Source: Pseudoalteromonas phenolica (GTDB lineage: Bacteria; Pseudomonadota; Gammaproteobacteria; Enterobacterales; Alteromonadaceae). Taken from it: DNA of 64,000 nucleotides. The stretch lies in assembly GCF_001444405.1 (NCBI RefSeq), contig NZ_CP013187.1, positions 3,100,001 to 3,164,000 on the forward strand, given 5' to 3'. Of this stretch, positions 44,533 to 53,783 are shown piece after piece (position 1 is the first letter of the stretch; each line of letters opens with the position of its first letter). Under the pieces are notes generated by a model. That model worked only from the letters and a program-made list of their open reading frames with translations, was not told the DNA's origin and made no database searches. The position numbers and the translations under genes were made by a program.

Positions 44533-45591
44533 CTACCCCATTGTGCCTAGGAGTTTAACTAACTTTTTCGTTGGTGCTGCAAGCCCAACTTCTGGATGCT
44601 CTGTCAAATCAAACCAGATAAGCGGATTGTCATGAACACAATCTGGAATAGTATCTAACTTCAAAATTTGCGGATGTATCGTCAGTTCAAAATGCGTAAA
44701 AATATGCACAAACGATTCTAGAGATTGTATTTTTCCGTTTAACCCCTGCTGAGCAATAAAGGTCTCTACTTCTTGTAATGACTCAAACTCAAAGAAGCCA
44801 AACAATCCGCCCCAAATGCCCGAGCTTGGGCGCTTTTCCATAAGCACCTTGTTATCTGCGTTAATTATCAAATGATACGCCTGCTTTTTTGGCTTTTCTT
44901 TCTTCGGTTTAGAGTTAGGGAAAGCTTTAACTTGGTTGTTTGCATAAGCTTGGCACTGACTCACTAACGGACACGCTTCGCAGTTGAAATTACTGCGCGA
45001 GCAAAGGCTAGCACCTAAATCCATCATGGCTTGGTTAAACTCAGTGACATTGTCTTTTGGCGTGATGGTATCGCTTAAGGACCAAAGTAAGTTTTCTACT
45101 TTTTTAACCCCATACCAGCCTTCAACCATAAAGAATCGAGCTAGGACACGCTTTACATTACCATCTAAAATCGGATGCGGCTGACCTAGTGAAAGCGACA
45201 AAATCGCGCCAGCGGTCGAGCGCCCTATCCCAGGTAAGTCAACAACTTGTTCAAAGGTTTCAGGAAACTTACCCGCATATTGATCACGCACAATTTTCGC
45301 GGTCTTGTGCAAATTACGTGCTCGGGCGTAATAACCCAACCCCGTCCAGTGATGCAAAACTTCATCTTCTGGTGCATCCGCTAAATCGACAATCGTCGGA
45401 AAGCGCGCCATAAAACGCTCAAAATAAGGGATCACAGTAACAACTTGTGTTTGCTGCAACATCACTTCAGACACCCATACCTTGTAAGGCGTTTTGCCCA
45501 ATTGCCAGGGTAAGGTCTTACGACCATGAAGGTGGTACCACTCTACTACTTGCTCGGCAAACCATTTGGCTTGCTGTTTTGAAACCTGCAT
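44533..45591 (-). CDS. mutY: Adenine DNA glycosylase MutY
   Basis: The 352-residue enzyme removes adenine mispaired with 8-oxoguanine. It has the HhH-GPD domain with LPGIGRSTAGAI (catalytic Asp nearby), a 4Fe-4S cluster loop with four cysteines in LCSRSNFNCEACPLVSQC, and a C-terminal NUDIX-like domain that reads 8-oxoG. It is divergent from trmB, as in E. coli. Confidence 0.97.
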   Translation of the reverse strand: MQVSKQQAKWFAEQVVEWYHLHGRKTLPWQLGKTPYKVWVSEVMLQQTQVVTVIPYFERFMARFPTIVDLADAPEDEVLHHWTGLGYYARARNLHKTAKIVRDQYAGKFPETFEQVVDLPGIGRSTAGAILSLSLGQPHPILDGNVKRVLARFFMVEGWYGVKKVENLLWSLSDTITPKDNVTEFNQAMMDLGASLCSRSNFNCEACPLVSQCQAYANNQVKAFPNSKPKKEKPKKQAYHLIINADNKVLMEKRPSSGIWGGLFGFFEFESLQEVETFIAQQGLNGKIQSLESFVHIFTHFELTIHPQILKLDTIPDCVHDNPLIWFDLTEHPEVGLAAPTKKLVKLLGTMG

Positions 45592-45716
45592 ATCACCACG
45601 ACTATGATTACTTTACTCGGCGCACAGTGTAGAGGGCTTTTATATCCAGTCAAGTATTGTACTTCAGCCTTGGAATAGGGATAATATGCGCCCATTTTTA
45701 CAGCACAGAATTGATT

Positions 45717-46442
45717 ATGAACGAATCGAGTAAAGCCAATTTAGAAGAAGCTCTAAATGAAGGTAAATACATCCGCAAAGTCCGTAGTTTTGTAAAGCGC
45801 GAAGGCCGTTTAACAAAAGGACAAGCTGCTGCCATTGAAAAATGTTGGTCAAGCATGGGCTTAGAGCATAGCCAAGGCTTACTAGATTTCTCTCAAGTAT
45901 TCGGCAACGACAACGACGTAGTACTTGAAATCGGTTTTGGCATGGGTAAGTCGTTAGTTGAAATGGCAAAGAACGCACCGCATTTAAACTTCATCGGTAT
46001 TGAAGTGCACCGCCCAGGTGTTGGTGCATGCTTAATGGAAGCCGACGAAGCCGGTTTAACGAACCTGCGTGTATTTGAACATGACGCTGTTGAAGTGCTT
46101 GCTGATTGCATCGCTGATGGCAGCCTAACAACAATGCAGTTATTCTTCCCTGATCCTTGGCACAAGAAGCGCCACCACAAGCGCCGTATTGTGCAGCCAG
46201 AGTTTGTTGAGAGCCTTCGCCAAAAGCTAAGAGTTGGCGGCGTGTTCCACATGGCTACTGACTGGGAAAACTACGCTGAGCATATGCTAGAAGTAATGAC
46301 TGCAGCACCTGGTTACGAAAATATCTCTGAGACACAAGATTATGTGCCTCGTCCAGACAATCGTCCACTGACTAAGTTTGAGCAGCGCGGCCATCGTCTA
46401 GGTCACGGCGTTTGGGACTTAATGTTCAAACGTAGCAACTAA
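45717..46442 (+). CDS. trmB: tRNA (guanine-N7-)-methyltransferase TrmB
   Basis: The 241-residue SAM-dependent enzyme makes m7G46 in tRNA. SAM motif VLEIGFGMGKSLVEMA, FIGIEVHRPGVGACL and the substrate motif FPDPWHKKRHHKRRIVQ are intact. I start at ATG 45717 (MNESSKANLEEAL); the longer frame from 45657 is not supported. Confidence 0.96.
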   Translation: MNESSKANLEEALNEGKYIRKVRSFVKREGRLTKGQAAAIEKCWSSMGLEHSQGLLDFSQVFGNDNDVVLEIGFGMGKSLVEMAKNAPHLNFIGIEVHRPGVGACLMEADEAGLTNLRVFEHDAVEVLADCIADGSLTTMQLFFPDPWHKKRHHKRRIVQPEFVESLRQKLRVGGVFHMATDWENYAEHMLEVMTAAPGYENISETQDYVPRPDNRPLTKFEQRGHRLGHGVWDLMFKRSN

Positions 46443-46478
46443 AAGTAAATTCTAATTTTTAGGATTAATGTTTAGTTA

Positions 46479-46506
46479 GTTAAAAGAGCCTGATGGCTCT
46501 TTTAAC
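46479..46506 (+). terminator. Terminator of trmB
   Basis: A perfect 12-bp stem (GTTAAAAGAGCC / GGCTCTTTTAAC) with a TGAT loop. Confidence 0.85.
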
Positions 46507-46611
46507 TTAGTGGTATCACGTTAATACCTCTCCTCAGTAATTCTTAATGAACAGGATTGGTATAATTTTGCCTTTGTGCAAAATTAAGTAGAGATTTTAA
46601 ATAGAGTATTT

Positions 46612-47649
46612 ATGAGTCGATTAGCAAATCCAAGTTTATTGCTTCTTCGCAACGAAGAAGAACTGACAGGCGAACGCATTTTAGTGATTAACACCATGCG
46701 TGACGGCTTTCTTCGCGAATTAAAGCAATTAAACCCAAATAGCGATATTCACGCTTTTAGCTATAATGTTGCTGATCATCAAGACTCACAAAAACACAAA
46801 GGCATCACGAGTCATGTTTCCCATAGTTTGCCTGTTCTGGAAGAACTCGATTTAGTTATCTATTACTACCCGAAGTCAAAGCCTGAAGCTTTGATGATGC
46901 TCGATAATATCCGAGCTATCGCTTCATCGAAAACACGTATATTAATTGTTGGAGACAACAAAGGCGGTGTTAAATCTGCTGAAAAGCAATTTAAACCTTT
47001 TGCAGGTGAATTTTATAAATTAGAAAGCGCAAAGCACTGCGTGCTATTCGAATTTGCTGACTTAACCTTATTAGATGGTTTTGATATCAGCAGCTACCAA
47101 ACCACATTCACTGTGAGTGTCAACGACCAAAGCTTCGAAGTAGCAAGCGTGCCAGGGGTTTTCAATCACGGAAAACTGGATGATGGTACTCGTCTATTGC
47201 TCGAGCAAATTGCCGTGCCTTATAAAGGCAAAGTGCTAGATTTTGGCTGTGGTGCTGGGATTATCGCCACTTACCTAGGACTAAAAACACCAGAATTGAG
47301 ACTGAACTGTTTAGATGTTAGCGCTTTGGCTGTATATGCTACCGAACAGACGCTAAAACTAAACAACCTCGAAGGCAATGTGATTTTGAGTGATGGTATG
47401 CAAGCTGTGTCTGGTCAGTTTGATTTAATCATCAGTAACCCGCCATTCCACACGGGTATTTCAACAGATTACCAAATTGCTGAAGACTTTTTAGCGCTTT
47501 CTAAGCAATTCTTAAAACCTAAAGGCAAGCTCACCATAGTTGCTAATAGCTTTTTAAAATATCAGCCAATCTTAGAAGCACAGTTTGGCGAATATGAAAC
47601 CATTGCGAAAAATAATAAATTTGCGGTGTATCACGCACAAAAATCGTAA
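46612..47649 (+). CDS. rsmC: 16S rRNA (guanine-1207-N2)-methyltransferase RsmC
   Basis: A 345-residue two-domain methyltransferase: an inactive N-terminal copy and an active C-terminal half with VLDFGCGAGIIATYL and NPPFHTG. It methylates G1207 of 16S rRNA. The N-terminal half (SRLANPSLLLLRNEEEL) separates it from RlmG, a related enzyme encoded 22 kb away in this window. Single gene. Confidence 0.93.
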   Translation: MSRLANPSLLLLRNEEELTGERILVINTMRDGFLRELKQLNPNSDIHAFSYNVADHQDSQKHKGITSHVSHSLPVLEELDLVIYYYPKSKPEALMMLDNIRAIASSKTRILIVGDNKGGVKSAEKQFKPFAGEFYKLESAKHCVLFEFADLTLLDGFDISSYQTTFTVSVNDQSFEVASVPGVFNHGKLDDGTRLLLEQIAVPYKGKVLDFGCGAGIIATYLGLKTPELRLNCLDVSALAVYATEQTLKLNNLEGNVILSDGMQAVSGQFDLIISNPPFHTGISTDYQIAEDFLALSKQFLKPKGKLTIVANSFLKYQPILEAQFGEYETIAKNNKFAVYHAQKS

Positions 47650-47662
47650 ACTGCTCTCACAG

Positions 47663-47702
47663 AAGGTCATTCTGTAAAAATTTAAATATGAATGGCCTTT
47701 TA
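47663..47702 (+). terminator. Probable terminator of rsmC
   Basis: A 10-bp stem (AAGGTCATTC / GAATGGCCTT, one G-U pair) with a 17-base AT-rich loop is followed by a short T stretch. Confidence 0.6.
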
Positions 47703-47960
47703 AGCTTCTCAAGCAGCTTAAGTTTTATCAAACATGCTAAATTAATATTTCTAAGAACAAAGAATGAATTAATTCAAACTTAGAGAAAAATAGCATAAGC
47801 TCCATCGCAATTTTTAGTTATTTTTATTTTTTCCCTTTGCTACACTAAGTTTATTAAAGTTATAAATAACGTTTTATTTTTGTAAACTTTTCAAAAATTT
47901 GAAGTTTATGTCTACTACTCAAACCGTATTGGTAAGCATGTAGGTTGCAAAGGCTAGCGA
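47703..47960. other. AT-rich intergenic region upstream of the histidine kinase
   Basis: No gene is seen. It should contain the promoter of the kinase/YfiR-like unit; no convincing pair of boxes stands out. AAAGG at 47948-47952 is the likely ribosome site for the kinase. Confidence 0.4.
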
Positions 47961-49583
47961 ATGGCTAAACAAATAACAAAAACAAGCATTAGAAAGGTAT
48001 TGATCAGCGCAGTTATGCTCGTAACAGCTCTATGCCTATCGCTGTCTATTTCTATTTCTACTTACCTTGACGTTAAAGAACAAAAACAATTGATTATTAA
48101 CAAGCTTGATATGATAGCCGATATCATTGCTTTTAATGCGCAAATCACGCTAATTTTCGAAGACAGAAAAACCGAAGAAAAACGCCTTAAATCATTCAGT
48201 AAAGTTGAACTTGTCAAAAACATACACATTTACGACATAGACGACGTCACTAAGAAACCAGTGTTCTTTACCAGCTATAACGCCAGTAAAACCCCTCCCG
48301 TGCCTTTAAAAGTGGGTAGCATTGAAGAGCTAAAACAACCTCGAATTACTGACAACTATATTGAATTAATAAAACCAGTCGAATATGAGGGTAAAATCGA
48401 GGGTTACGTCTACATCAGAGGATCTTTAGAGAGACTAAATAAATATATCAACAATAAAATACTAGTTGATATATTACTGACCTTATTTGTTCTTTTGTTA
48501 GTTCTACTAGTCGCCCGCAACATTCAAAGGCGAATAGCAACGCCTATTGAAGACTTATCTTTACTGCTGCAGGATGTATCTAAAAACCACAATTACAATA
48601 CTCGAGCTGCAAGCAGCCATATTGAAGAGTTAAATACCCTTTCAAATAACCTCAATATCATGCTTTCACGTACGCAAAATCAAATAGAACGTCACGAAGC
48701 TGATAAACAAGAAATTAATCAGCTGAACCAAAGCCTGGAAGAAAAAGTAAATCAAAGAACCATAGCCCTTCGTGAAGCAAACCAAGAACTGCTCAACACT
48801 TTAGAACGCATGCACCAATATCAAAACCAGATTGTAGAAAGTGAAAAAATGGCATCTCTAGGTCAAATGGTAGCGGGGGTTGCGCATGAAGTTAATACGC
48901 CAATTGGCCTTGGCGTAACTGGTTCAACGCTTCTAAGAGATAAGCTTGCTGATATACAAGCCGCATTCGAACAAAAAACGCTCACATCCAAACAATTAGA
49001 AAGGTTTATAAACGATGGGGTTGAGAACCTTGACCTTATCTACAGAAATTTAAACCGAGCAGCAGATCTCATCTCAAACTTCAAACGTGTAGCTGTTAGT
49101 CAAGATACAGAGATTAGCGCCGAAGTTAACGTTAAGTCTCTACTTAGCAATATACTCATGGCGATGAATGCTGAGATTTCAATTAAATCGCCAGATATTG
49201 AATTAAGTCTACCTGAAAACCTAACCATTTCGAGTAAAACAGGCCCGTTACAACAGATATTTGAACAACTTATATCAAATTCCCTTATCCACGGTTTTGA
49301 AAGTGAAAACGACAATCAAATAAAGATTGGTGCTGAAAGTAGCGGAAACAATTTAGAGATTACTTATATAGATAATGGCTGCGGTGTACCAACTTCTATT
49401 AAAAAGAGAATATTTGACCCATTTGTTACTACCAAACGCGGTGAAGGTGGAAGCGGTTTAGGTATGCACCTAGTTTATAATCTTGTGACTCAAGCCCTAG
49501 ATGGCTCTATTACTTTAGATGAAGATTATAGCGACGGTACTCGATTTATTATTTCTTTACCTCTGGGCGAATTAACATCATGA
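47961..49583 (+). CDS. Membrane sensor histidine kinase with a periplasmic CHASE8-like domain
   Basis: A 540-residue kinase with membrane helices at about 12-33 and 168-186. The ~135-residue periplasmic part (MIADIIAFNAQITLIFEDRKTEEKRLK) looks like the CHASE8/YfiN sensor type. A HAMP domain and a coiled coil follow (220-290), then the H-box with phospho-acceptor H309 (VAGVAHEVNTPIG) and an ATPase domain with NSLIHG, DNGCGVP and GGSGLGMHLV. There is no receiver or output domain. Its stop overlaps the YfiR-like gene (ATGA), and arcA follows 107 bases later. Confidence 0.9.
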   Translation: MAKQITKTSIRKVLISAVMLVTALCLSLSISISTYLDVKEQKQLIINKLDMIADIIAFNAQITLIFEDRKTEEKRLKSFSKVELVKNIHIYDIDDVTKKPVFFTSYNASKTPPVPLKVGSIEELKQPRITDNYIELIKPVEYEGKIEGYVYIRGSLERLNKYINNKILVDILLTLFVLLLVLLVARNIQRRIATPIEDLSLLLQDVSKNHNYNTRAASSHIEELNTLSNNLNIMLSRTQNQIERHEADKQEINQLNQSLEEKVNQRTIALREANQELLNTLERMHQYQNQIVESEKMASLGQMVAGVAHEVNTPIGLGVTGSTLLRDKLADIQAAFEQKTLTSKQLERFINDGVENLDLIYRNLNRAADLISNFKRVAVSQDTEISAEVNVKSLLSNILMAMNAEISIKSPDIELSLPENLTISSKTGPLQQIFEQLISNSLIHGFESENDNQIKIGAESSGNNLEITYIDNGCGVPTSIKKRIFDPFVTTKRGEGGSGLGMHLVYNLVTQALDGSITLDEDYSDGTRFIISLPLGELTS

Positions 49584-50095
49584 GGTATTGGTTAACTCTT
49601 TCTCTGTTAATCTCCTCTTTTGGTGTTATAGGTAAAACACCAGAGCAGATCCGCTCTGCTTTTTTATATCAAATGGCCAATTTTATTGAATTTCCATCAA
49701 TGAGCGATGCAGGCATTCGCTTCTGTTTTTATGATCTAAAATCAGGACCAGGAGCCATATTAAATAAGAATAAAAGCCTAAAAATAAAAGGGTTACCAAT
49801 AAGCATTAAAAAAGTAGAAAAAAACACCAAAATTTTGGAACTTTCCAGTCAATGTGAAATCACATACTTTGATGGAGCTCTTAGCAATGATATACTGCTC
49901 GCTTATGACAAGAATACGCCCCTAGATATGTTAATGGTTAGTGATAACTTAAGTTTTTTAGATAATGAAGGAATGGCGGCGCTTGTTCAGGAGGGCAATA
50001 AAATCAGGCTTTACGTTAATAAGCAACAGATTGCAAAACATAACTTTAAAGTGCTTTCTCGGTTACTTGCCGTAGCAAAGTTTCACCCTAACTGA
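49580..50095 (+). CDS. YfiR-like periplasmic protein (DUF4154)
   Basis: The 171-residue protein has a signal peptide (about 1-18) followed by KTPEQIRSAFLYQMANFIEFP, a YfiR/DUF4154 hallmark, and a C-terminal IRLYVNKQQIAKHNFKVLSRLLAVA. YfiR proteins sit in the periplasm and repress a membrane partner, classically the diguanylate cyclase YfiN. Here the partner is most likely the preceding kinase, with which it overlaps by four bases. Two cysteines (FCFYD, SSQCEI) could form a redox disulfide. Confidence 0.85.
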   Translation: MRYWLTLSLLISSFGVIGKTPEQIRSAFLYQMANFIEFPSMSDAGIRFCFYDLKSGPGAILNKNKSLKIKGLPISIKKVEKNTKILELSSQCEITYFDGALSNDILLAYDKNTPLDMLMVSDNLSFLDNEGMAALVQEGNKIRLYVNKQQIAKHNFKVLSRLLAVAKFHPN

Positions 50096-50202
50096 TTTTA
50101 CTTGTTAACATTTAGATATACTCCTATAATCTTAAATATTCGGTTTTTTCTTCTAGTACCGAATAAAATGTAAATAACATATTCCTAAAAGGTTAAATGA
50201 TA

Positions 50203-50919
50203 ATGCAAACGCCAGTCATTCTGATTGTTGAGGATGAAGACGTAACTCGCTTGAACCTCGTTAGTTTATTTGAGGCAGAAGGTTACAAAGTAATTGAAGC
50301 CATTGATGGCGATGATATGCACGACAAGCTAACGACTCATGATGATGTCAATCTGGTAATTATGGATATTAATTTACCAGGCAAGAATGGCTTAATTTTA
50401 GCTCGCGAACTTCGCCAAAAGAAAAATGTAGGTCTTATTTTCTTAACTGGCCGTGACAACGATGTCGATCGCATTCTTGGTTTAGAAATTGGTGCTGATG
50501 ATTACATCACGAAACCATTCAACCCAAGAGAATTAACTATCCGTGCTCGTAATTTGATTTCTCGTACAGGTAACAACCCTGAAGATTCTGCGATTGAAAG
50601 CAGTGGTGTAATCACTTTCAATGGTTGGGAGCTTGATGAGAATAGCCGTTGTCTGACATCACCTGCAGGCGAAGCTAAACGCTTACCTAAAGGTGAGTAC
50701 CGTGCACTTCGTTTAATGCTAGACTCTCCAGGTCGTATTTTCAGCCGTGAGCAGTTAATTAAACACATGACAGGTCGTGAGCTTCGCGCAAATGATAGAA
50801 CGGTAGACGTCACGATTCGTCGTATTCGTAAGCACTTTGAGAGTGATACAAATACCTCTGAACTAATTAGCACCATTCACGGTGAAGGTTACCGCTTCAT
50901 CGGTAAGATTGATAGCTAA
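50203..50919 (+). CDS. arcA: Two-component response regulator ArcA
   Basis: The 238-residue OmpR/PhoB-type regulator begins MQTPVILIVEDEDVTRLNL as ArcA proteins do. The phospho-acceptor is D55 (VIMDINLPGKNG), and a winged-helix domain ends TIHGEGYRFIGKI. ArcA controls the aerobic/anaerobic switch. ATG 50203 is chosen by homology and length; ATG 50197 is also in frame and is only four bases from the AAAAGG ribosome site. The partner ArcB is encoded convergently just downstream. Confidence 0.96.
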   Translation: MQTPVILIVEDEDVTRLNLVSLFEAEGYKVIEAIDGDDMHDKLTTHDDVNLVIMDINLPGKNGLILARELRQKKNVGLIFLTGRDNDVDRILGLEIGADDYITKPFNPRELTIRARNLISRTGNNPEDSAIESSGVITFNGWELDENSRCLTSPAGEAKRLPKGEYRALRLMLDSPGRIFSREQLIKHMTGRELRANDRTVDVTIRRIRKHFESDTNTSELISTIHGEGYRFIGKIDS

Positions 50920-50944
50920 CTTTAATTGATTAGTTCATACTTGT

Positions 50945-50970
50945 AAAAAAGGGCCTTCAGGCCCTTTTTT
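50945..50970 (+). terminator. Rho-independent terminator of arcA
   Basis: An 11-bp stem (AAAAAAGGGCC / GGCCCTTTTTT) with a TTCA loop, 25 bases after the stop. Confidence 0.94.
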
Positions 50971-51249
50971 AATGTCTAAAACTCATTGTTTTAAACCAAT
51001 GAACTTTAATATTAACTCTAAATAATACTTAATCATTTTGAGAGACTAAAACTGACGCTAGCTTCTTTTAATATTTATTATGTAGAACAACAAAATAGCA
51101 AAAGTTTCACCTTACCTGCTTAGATTTAGATACCTTTGCGCTAGCAAAACACGTAAGCGGTGACACCGACAAGTTTTCCTAACCCCATAATAGATGATCA
51201 CTTAATTGAAGGGGTTGGTATAACAGTTTATTCCTAAGCTAAGGTAGCT
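50971..51249. other. Intergenic region between convergent arcA and arcB
   Basis: No gene is seen. It contains possible hairpins for the arcB 3' end: CGGTG/CACCG around one base near 51160, inside a wider AAAAC/GTTTT pairing, and AACCCC/GGGGTT near 51180-51220. Neither has a T-run on the minus strand. Confidence 0.45.
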
Positions 51250-53574
51250 CTACCCGTTCCAACTATCAACAACCGTTTTAAGCTCTATTTGCCCAGCTTC
51301 TAACAAGCCATATAATTGATCTAGCCAATCCTGTGCAATCTTAGGTTCAACCTCTGATACTTCTTTTTCCATCTTTTTAGCGTGCTCTTGAACCTGCTTC
51401 AAACCAACAGAGCCCGATGCGCCTTTGAGTTTATGTGCTACAGAGCTGTATTCATCAAAGTCACTGTTATCAATAGACTGCTGTAATTCTTCACAATACT
51501 TCGGGCTTAACTTAGCAAATAAGTCAGAGCTTCGTTTAAATGCTTCAACACCCATTGAATCGATAAAATCACAGATAGTTTCCATTTCTAATAAGATGAA
51601 TTCAGCTTGTTTATCAGCACAATTGGCTTTAGTTTCTATGAGTTTAGGCTTAGTCGCTCTAGCATTAATACCAAATAACTCTGCCAGCATTTTATCAAGC
51701 TTAATCGTATTGATTGGCTTTGCTAGTGCACCTTGAATGCTGATCCCTTCAAGCTCTTCTTCTGCACTACGAACATTAGCTGTTAAAGCAACGATAGGTA
51801 ATTTATCGAAATGACTATCTGCTCTAATCTCCCGAGCAACTTCATCACCATTAATATCTGGCAATTGCATATCGAGTAAGACCAAATCCAGATCATCCTC
51901 AGTTGCAACAAACGAAAGGGCATCTTCACCAGTTTCGGCCCAAATGACTTCATGCCCTCGCTGCTCAAGTAAGTTGGTCGCGATTTCTGCATTCAGAGGC
52001 ACATCTTCTACTAACAGAATGTAAAGGCTACGGCCAGCATAGCTTTGCTCTTTAGGCGCGGCGGTCAGGGTTAGTGGAATTTCAACCTCAAAACGACTTC
52101 CTTGACCAACAATACTGCTCACTTCAATACTGCCCTGCATTGCTTCAACTAGCGCCTTTGTCACAGCCAGCCCAATACCAGAACCTATGGCATTCGAACC
52201 ATTGGCACTTGGTGCTTTATAATACATTTCGAAAATTCGAGCGAGTTGATCTTGTGCAATACCTGAGCCCGTGTCGGTAATGCTCATAACGAGCCACACT
52301 TCACCATCACGATTTTCCCGCTTACAATCCAGTGTCACACTGCCCCTGTGGGTGAATTTAACCGCATTATTAATTAAATTCCACAGAACTTGTCTTAACC
52401 GAGTCGGGTCTAGCGAGGCATAGACATCTAGGATCCCTTGCCTGTTAATATTGAACTCTAGCCCCTTTTGCTCCGCGATAAGTCCTGCAAAGTTCACCAC
52501 ATCATTTATAAAATCAGAGACATTGATACTGTCGGCTGCAATGTCTAACTGCTCTCGGTCAATTTTATCGAGATCAATAATGTCATTGAAGATGTTACCT
52601 AAGGTTTCAGCACTAGAGAAAATGGTATTACACCAGCTCTTTTGTTGCTTACTCAGCTCAGTGTCTAACATCATACGAGTTAAGCCAACAATGCCATTTA
52701 GTGGCGTACGAAGCTCATGACTCAAAGTTGCAATGAACTTGCCTTTATCTTTATAAGCCGTTTCAAGCTCCTGCTCTGCCTCTTTACGAGATGTAATATC
52801 ACGGCCGAACGCAAGTAAACCAATATACTCGCCCTGCTCATTGATAAATGGCAGTTTACGCATCTCAAACCAGCGGTTTTCATCATTAACTGGATACTCT
52901 ACATCTAACGTGAGTGCTTGATGCGTTTTTGCGACTTGCTCATCAGTCTTAAGCACTTCTGGAATATAGCTTTCAGGGTAAATATCAAAAACACTTTTAC
53001 CAATAAGCTCATTGCTGCTCTTACCCATGACTTTTTCAAACATCTTGTTGCAGCCAGCAAAGACCCCTTCTTCGTCACGGTAATAAAACAAATCAGGAGA
53101 AGAGTCGACAATTGATCGAAGTAGCATACTTTGCTGCGCCAGTTCTAACTGCGTTTTTTTACGCTCAGCGATTTCTCGACGTAATTCTTCAATGGCTCGG
53201 TGCTTAGCATGTAAGGCGATTTTACGCTCGTCGATTTCGCTGTTTAGACGGGTAATATTGTCTTTTAAACTCTGATTTAGAAGTTTTTCTTGTTGAGTGG
53301 CAGTATCCAAATAGACTCTAGAAGCCTCAAGCTCTTTAAGCGCTTGAATGCAAATAACCAGTAATGCAGGAGAGGTAACAGCAGCAAAAAACATAATTGC
53401 TAATACATCAACAATGACAATCTCGCCTAACGCCACATAGTAAAACATACATGACAAAATTAATGAGGCGAGTAATATCAGGGAATAACACAGCACTCCA
53501 GCTTGTTTTTCACCATATTTATTAATCACATTGGCAAGGACTTTTAGCCATGATCCAAATGAAGAATCTATCAT
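51250..53574 (-). CDS. arcB: Aerobic respiration control hybrid sensor kinase ArcB
   Basis: A 774-residue tripartite kinase, colinear with E. coli ArcB (778): two membrane helices (about 27-49 and 53-76), a coiled coil, a PAS domain (about 150-265), a kinase core with H286 (FIATLSHELRTPLNG), a receiver with D568 (LVLLDMQLPD), and an Hpt domain with H714 (VAHKLKGASG). Of the two redox cysteines of E. coli ArcB, one aligns with Cys175 (FAGCNK); the other appears to be Trp235. Start chosen at ATG 53574 (MIDSSFG); ATG 53583 is also possible. Confidence 0.94.
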   Translation of the reverse strand: MIDSSFGSWLKVLANVINKYGEKQAGVLCYSLILLASLILSCMFYYVALGEIVIVDVLAIMFFAAVTSPALLVICIQALKELEASRVYLDTATQQEKLLNQSLKDNITRLNSEIDERKIALHAKHRAIEELRREIAERKKTQLELAQQSMLLRSIVDSSPDLFYYRDEEGVFAGCNKMFEKVMGKSSNELIGKSVFDIYPESYIPEVLKTDEQVAKTHQALTLDVEYPVNDENRWFEMRKLPFINEQGEYIGLLAFGRDITSRKEAEQELETAYKDKGKFIATLSHELRTPLNGIVGLTRMMLDTELSKQQKSWCNTIFSSAETLGNIFNDIIDLDKIDREQLDIAADSINVSDFINDVVNFAGLIAEQKGLEFNINRQGILDVYASLDPTRLRQVLWNLINNAVKFTHRGSVTLDCKRENRDGEVWLVMSITDTGSGIAQDQLARIFEMYYKAPSANGSNAIGSGIGLAVTKALVEAMQGSIEVSSIVGQGSRFEVEIPLTLTAAPKEQSYAGRSLYILLVEDVPLNAEIATNLLEQRGHEVIWAETGEDALSFVATEDDLDLVLLDMQLPDINGDEVAREIRADSHFDKLPIVALTANVRSAEEELEGISIQGALAKPINTIKLDKMLAELFGINARATKPKLIETKANCADKQAEFILLEMETICDFIDSMGVEAFKRSSDLFAKLSPKYCEELQQSIDNSDFDEYSSVAHKLKGASGSVGLKQVQEHAKKMEKEVSEVEPKIAQDWLDQLYGLLEAGQIELKTVVDSWNG

Positions 53575-53705
53575 ATTAATCAATTTGCTCCGTTAACTGT
53601 TTCATTATACGCAAGCAAGTGATTAATCCCAAAGCATTAAAAGTCCAAAAAGCCATAATAGACGTATAATGTTCTTAACAGTTCTCAATAAACGCGCTAA
53701 TTGAT

Positions 53706-53725
53706 AATGCGAACATATACGCATT
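53706..53725. promoter_or_regulatory. Inverted repeat in the folE2 promoter region
   Basis: AATGCG and CGCATT flank eight bases (AACATATA). It lies about 60 bases before the folE2 start, just upstream of a -10-like TAATAT (53742-53747). The AT-rich palindrome could be an operator, for example for Zur, which controls folE2 in some bacteria, but it does not match a Zur box well. Confidence 0.4.
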
Positions 53726-53783
53726 CAAGCGCTAAATAGTGTAATATGCGCGACTCAAAAATGTCGTGAAAAAGAGGGTTAAC

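Noticed and set aside
23107..47649. rlmG and rsmC as duplicates of one gene
   Set aside because: They share the C-terminal methyltransferase layout and NPPFH motif, but the N-terminal halves match the two separate known families, so they are distinct enzymes.
53584..53783. THF or preQ1 riboswitch before folE2
   Set aside because: I find no recognisable conserved core of either class; only a short palindrome stands out.
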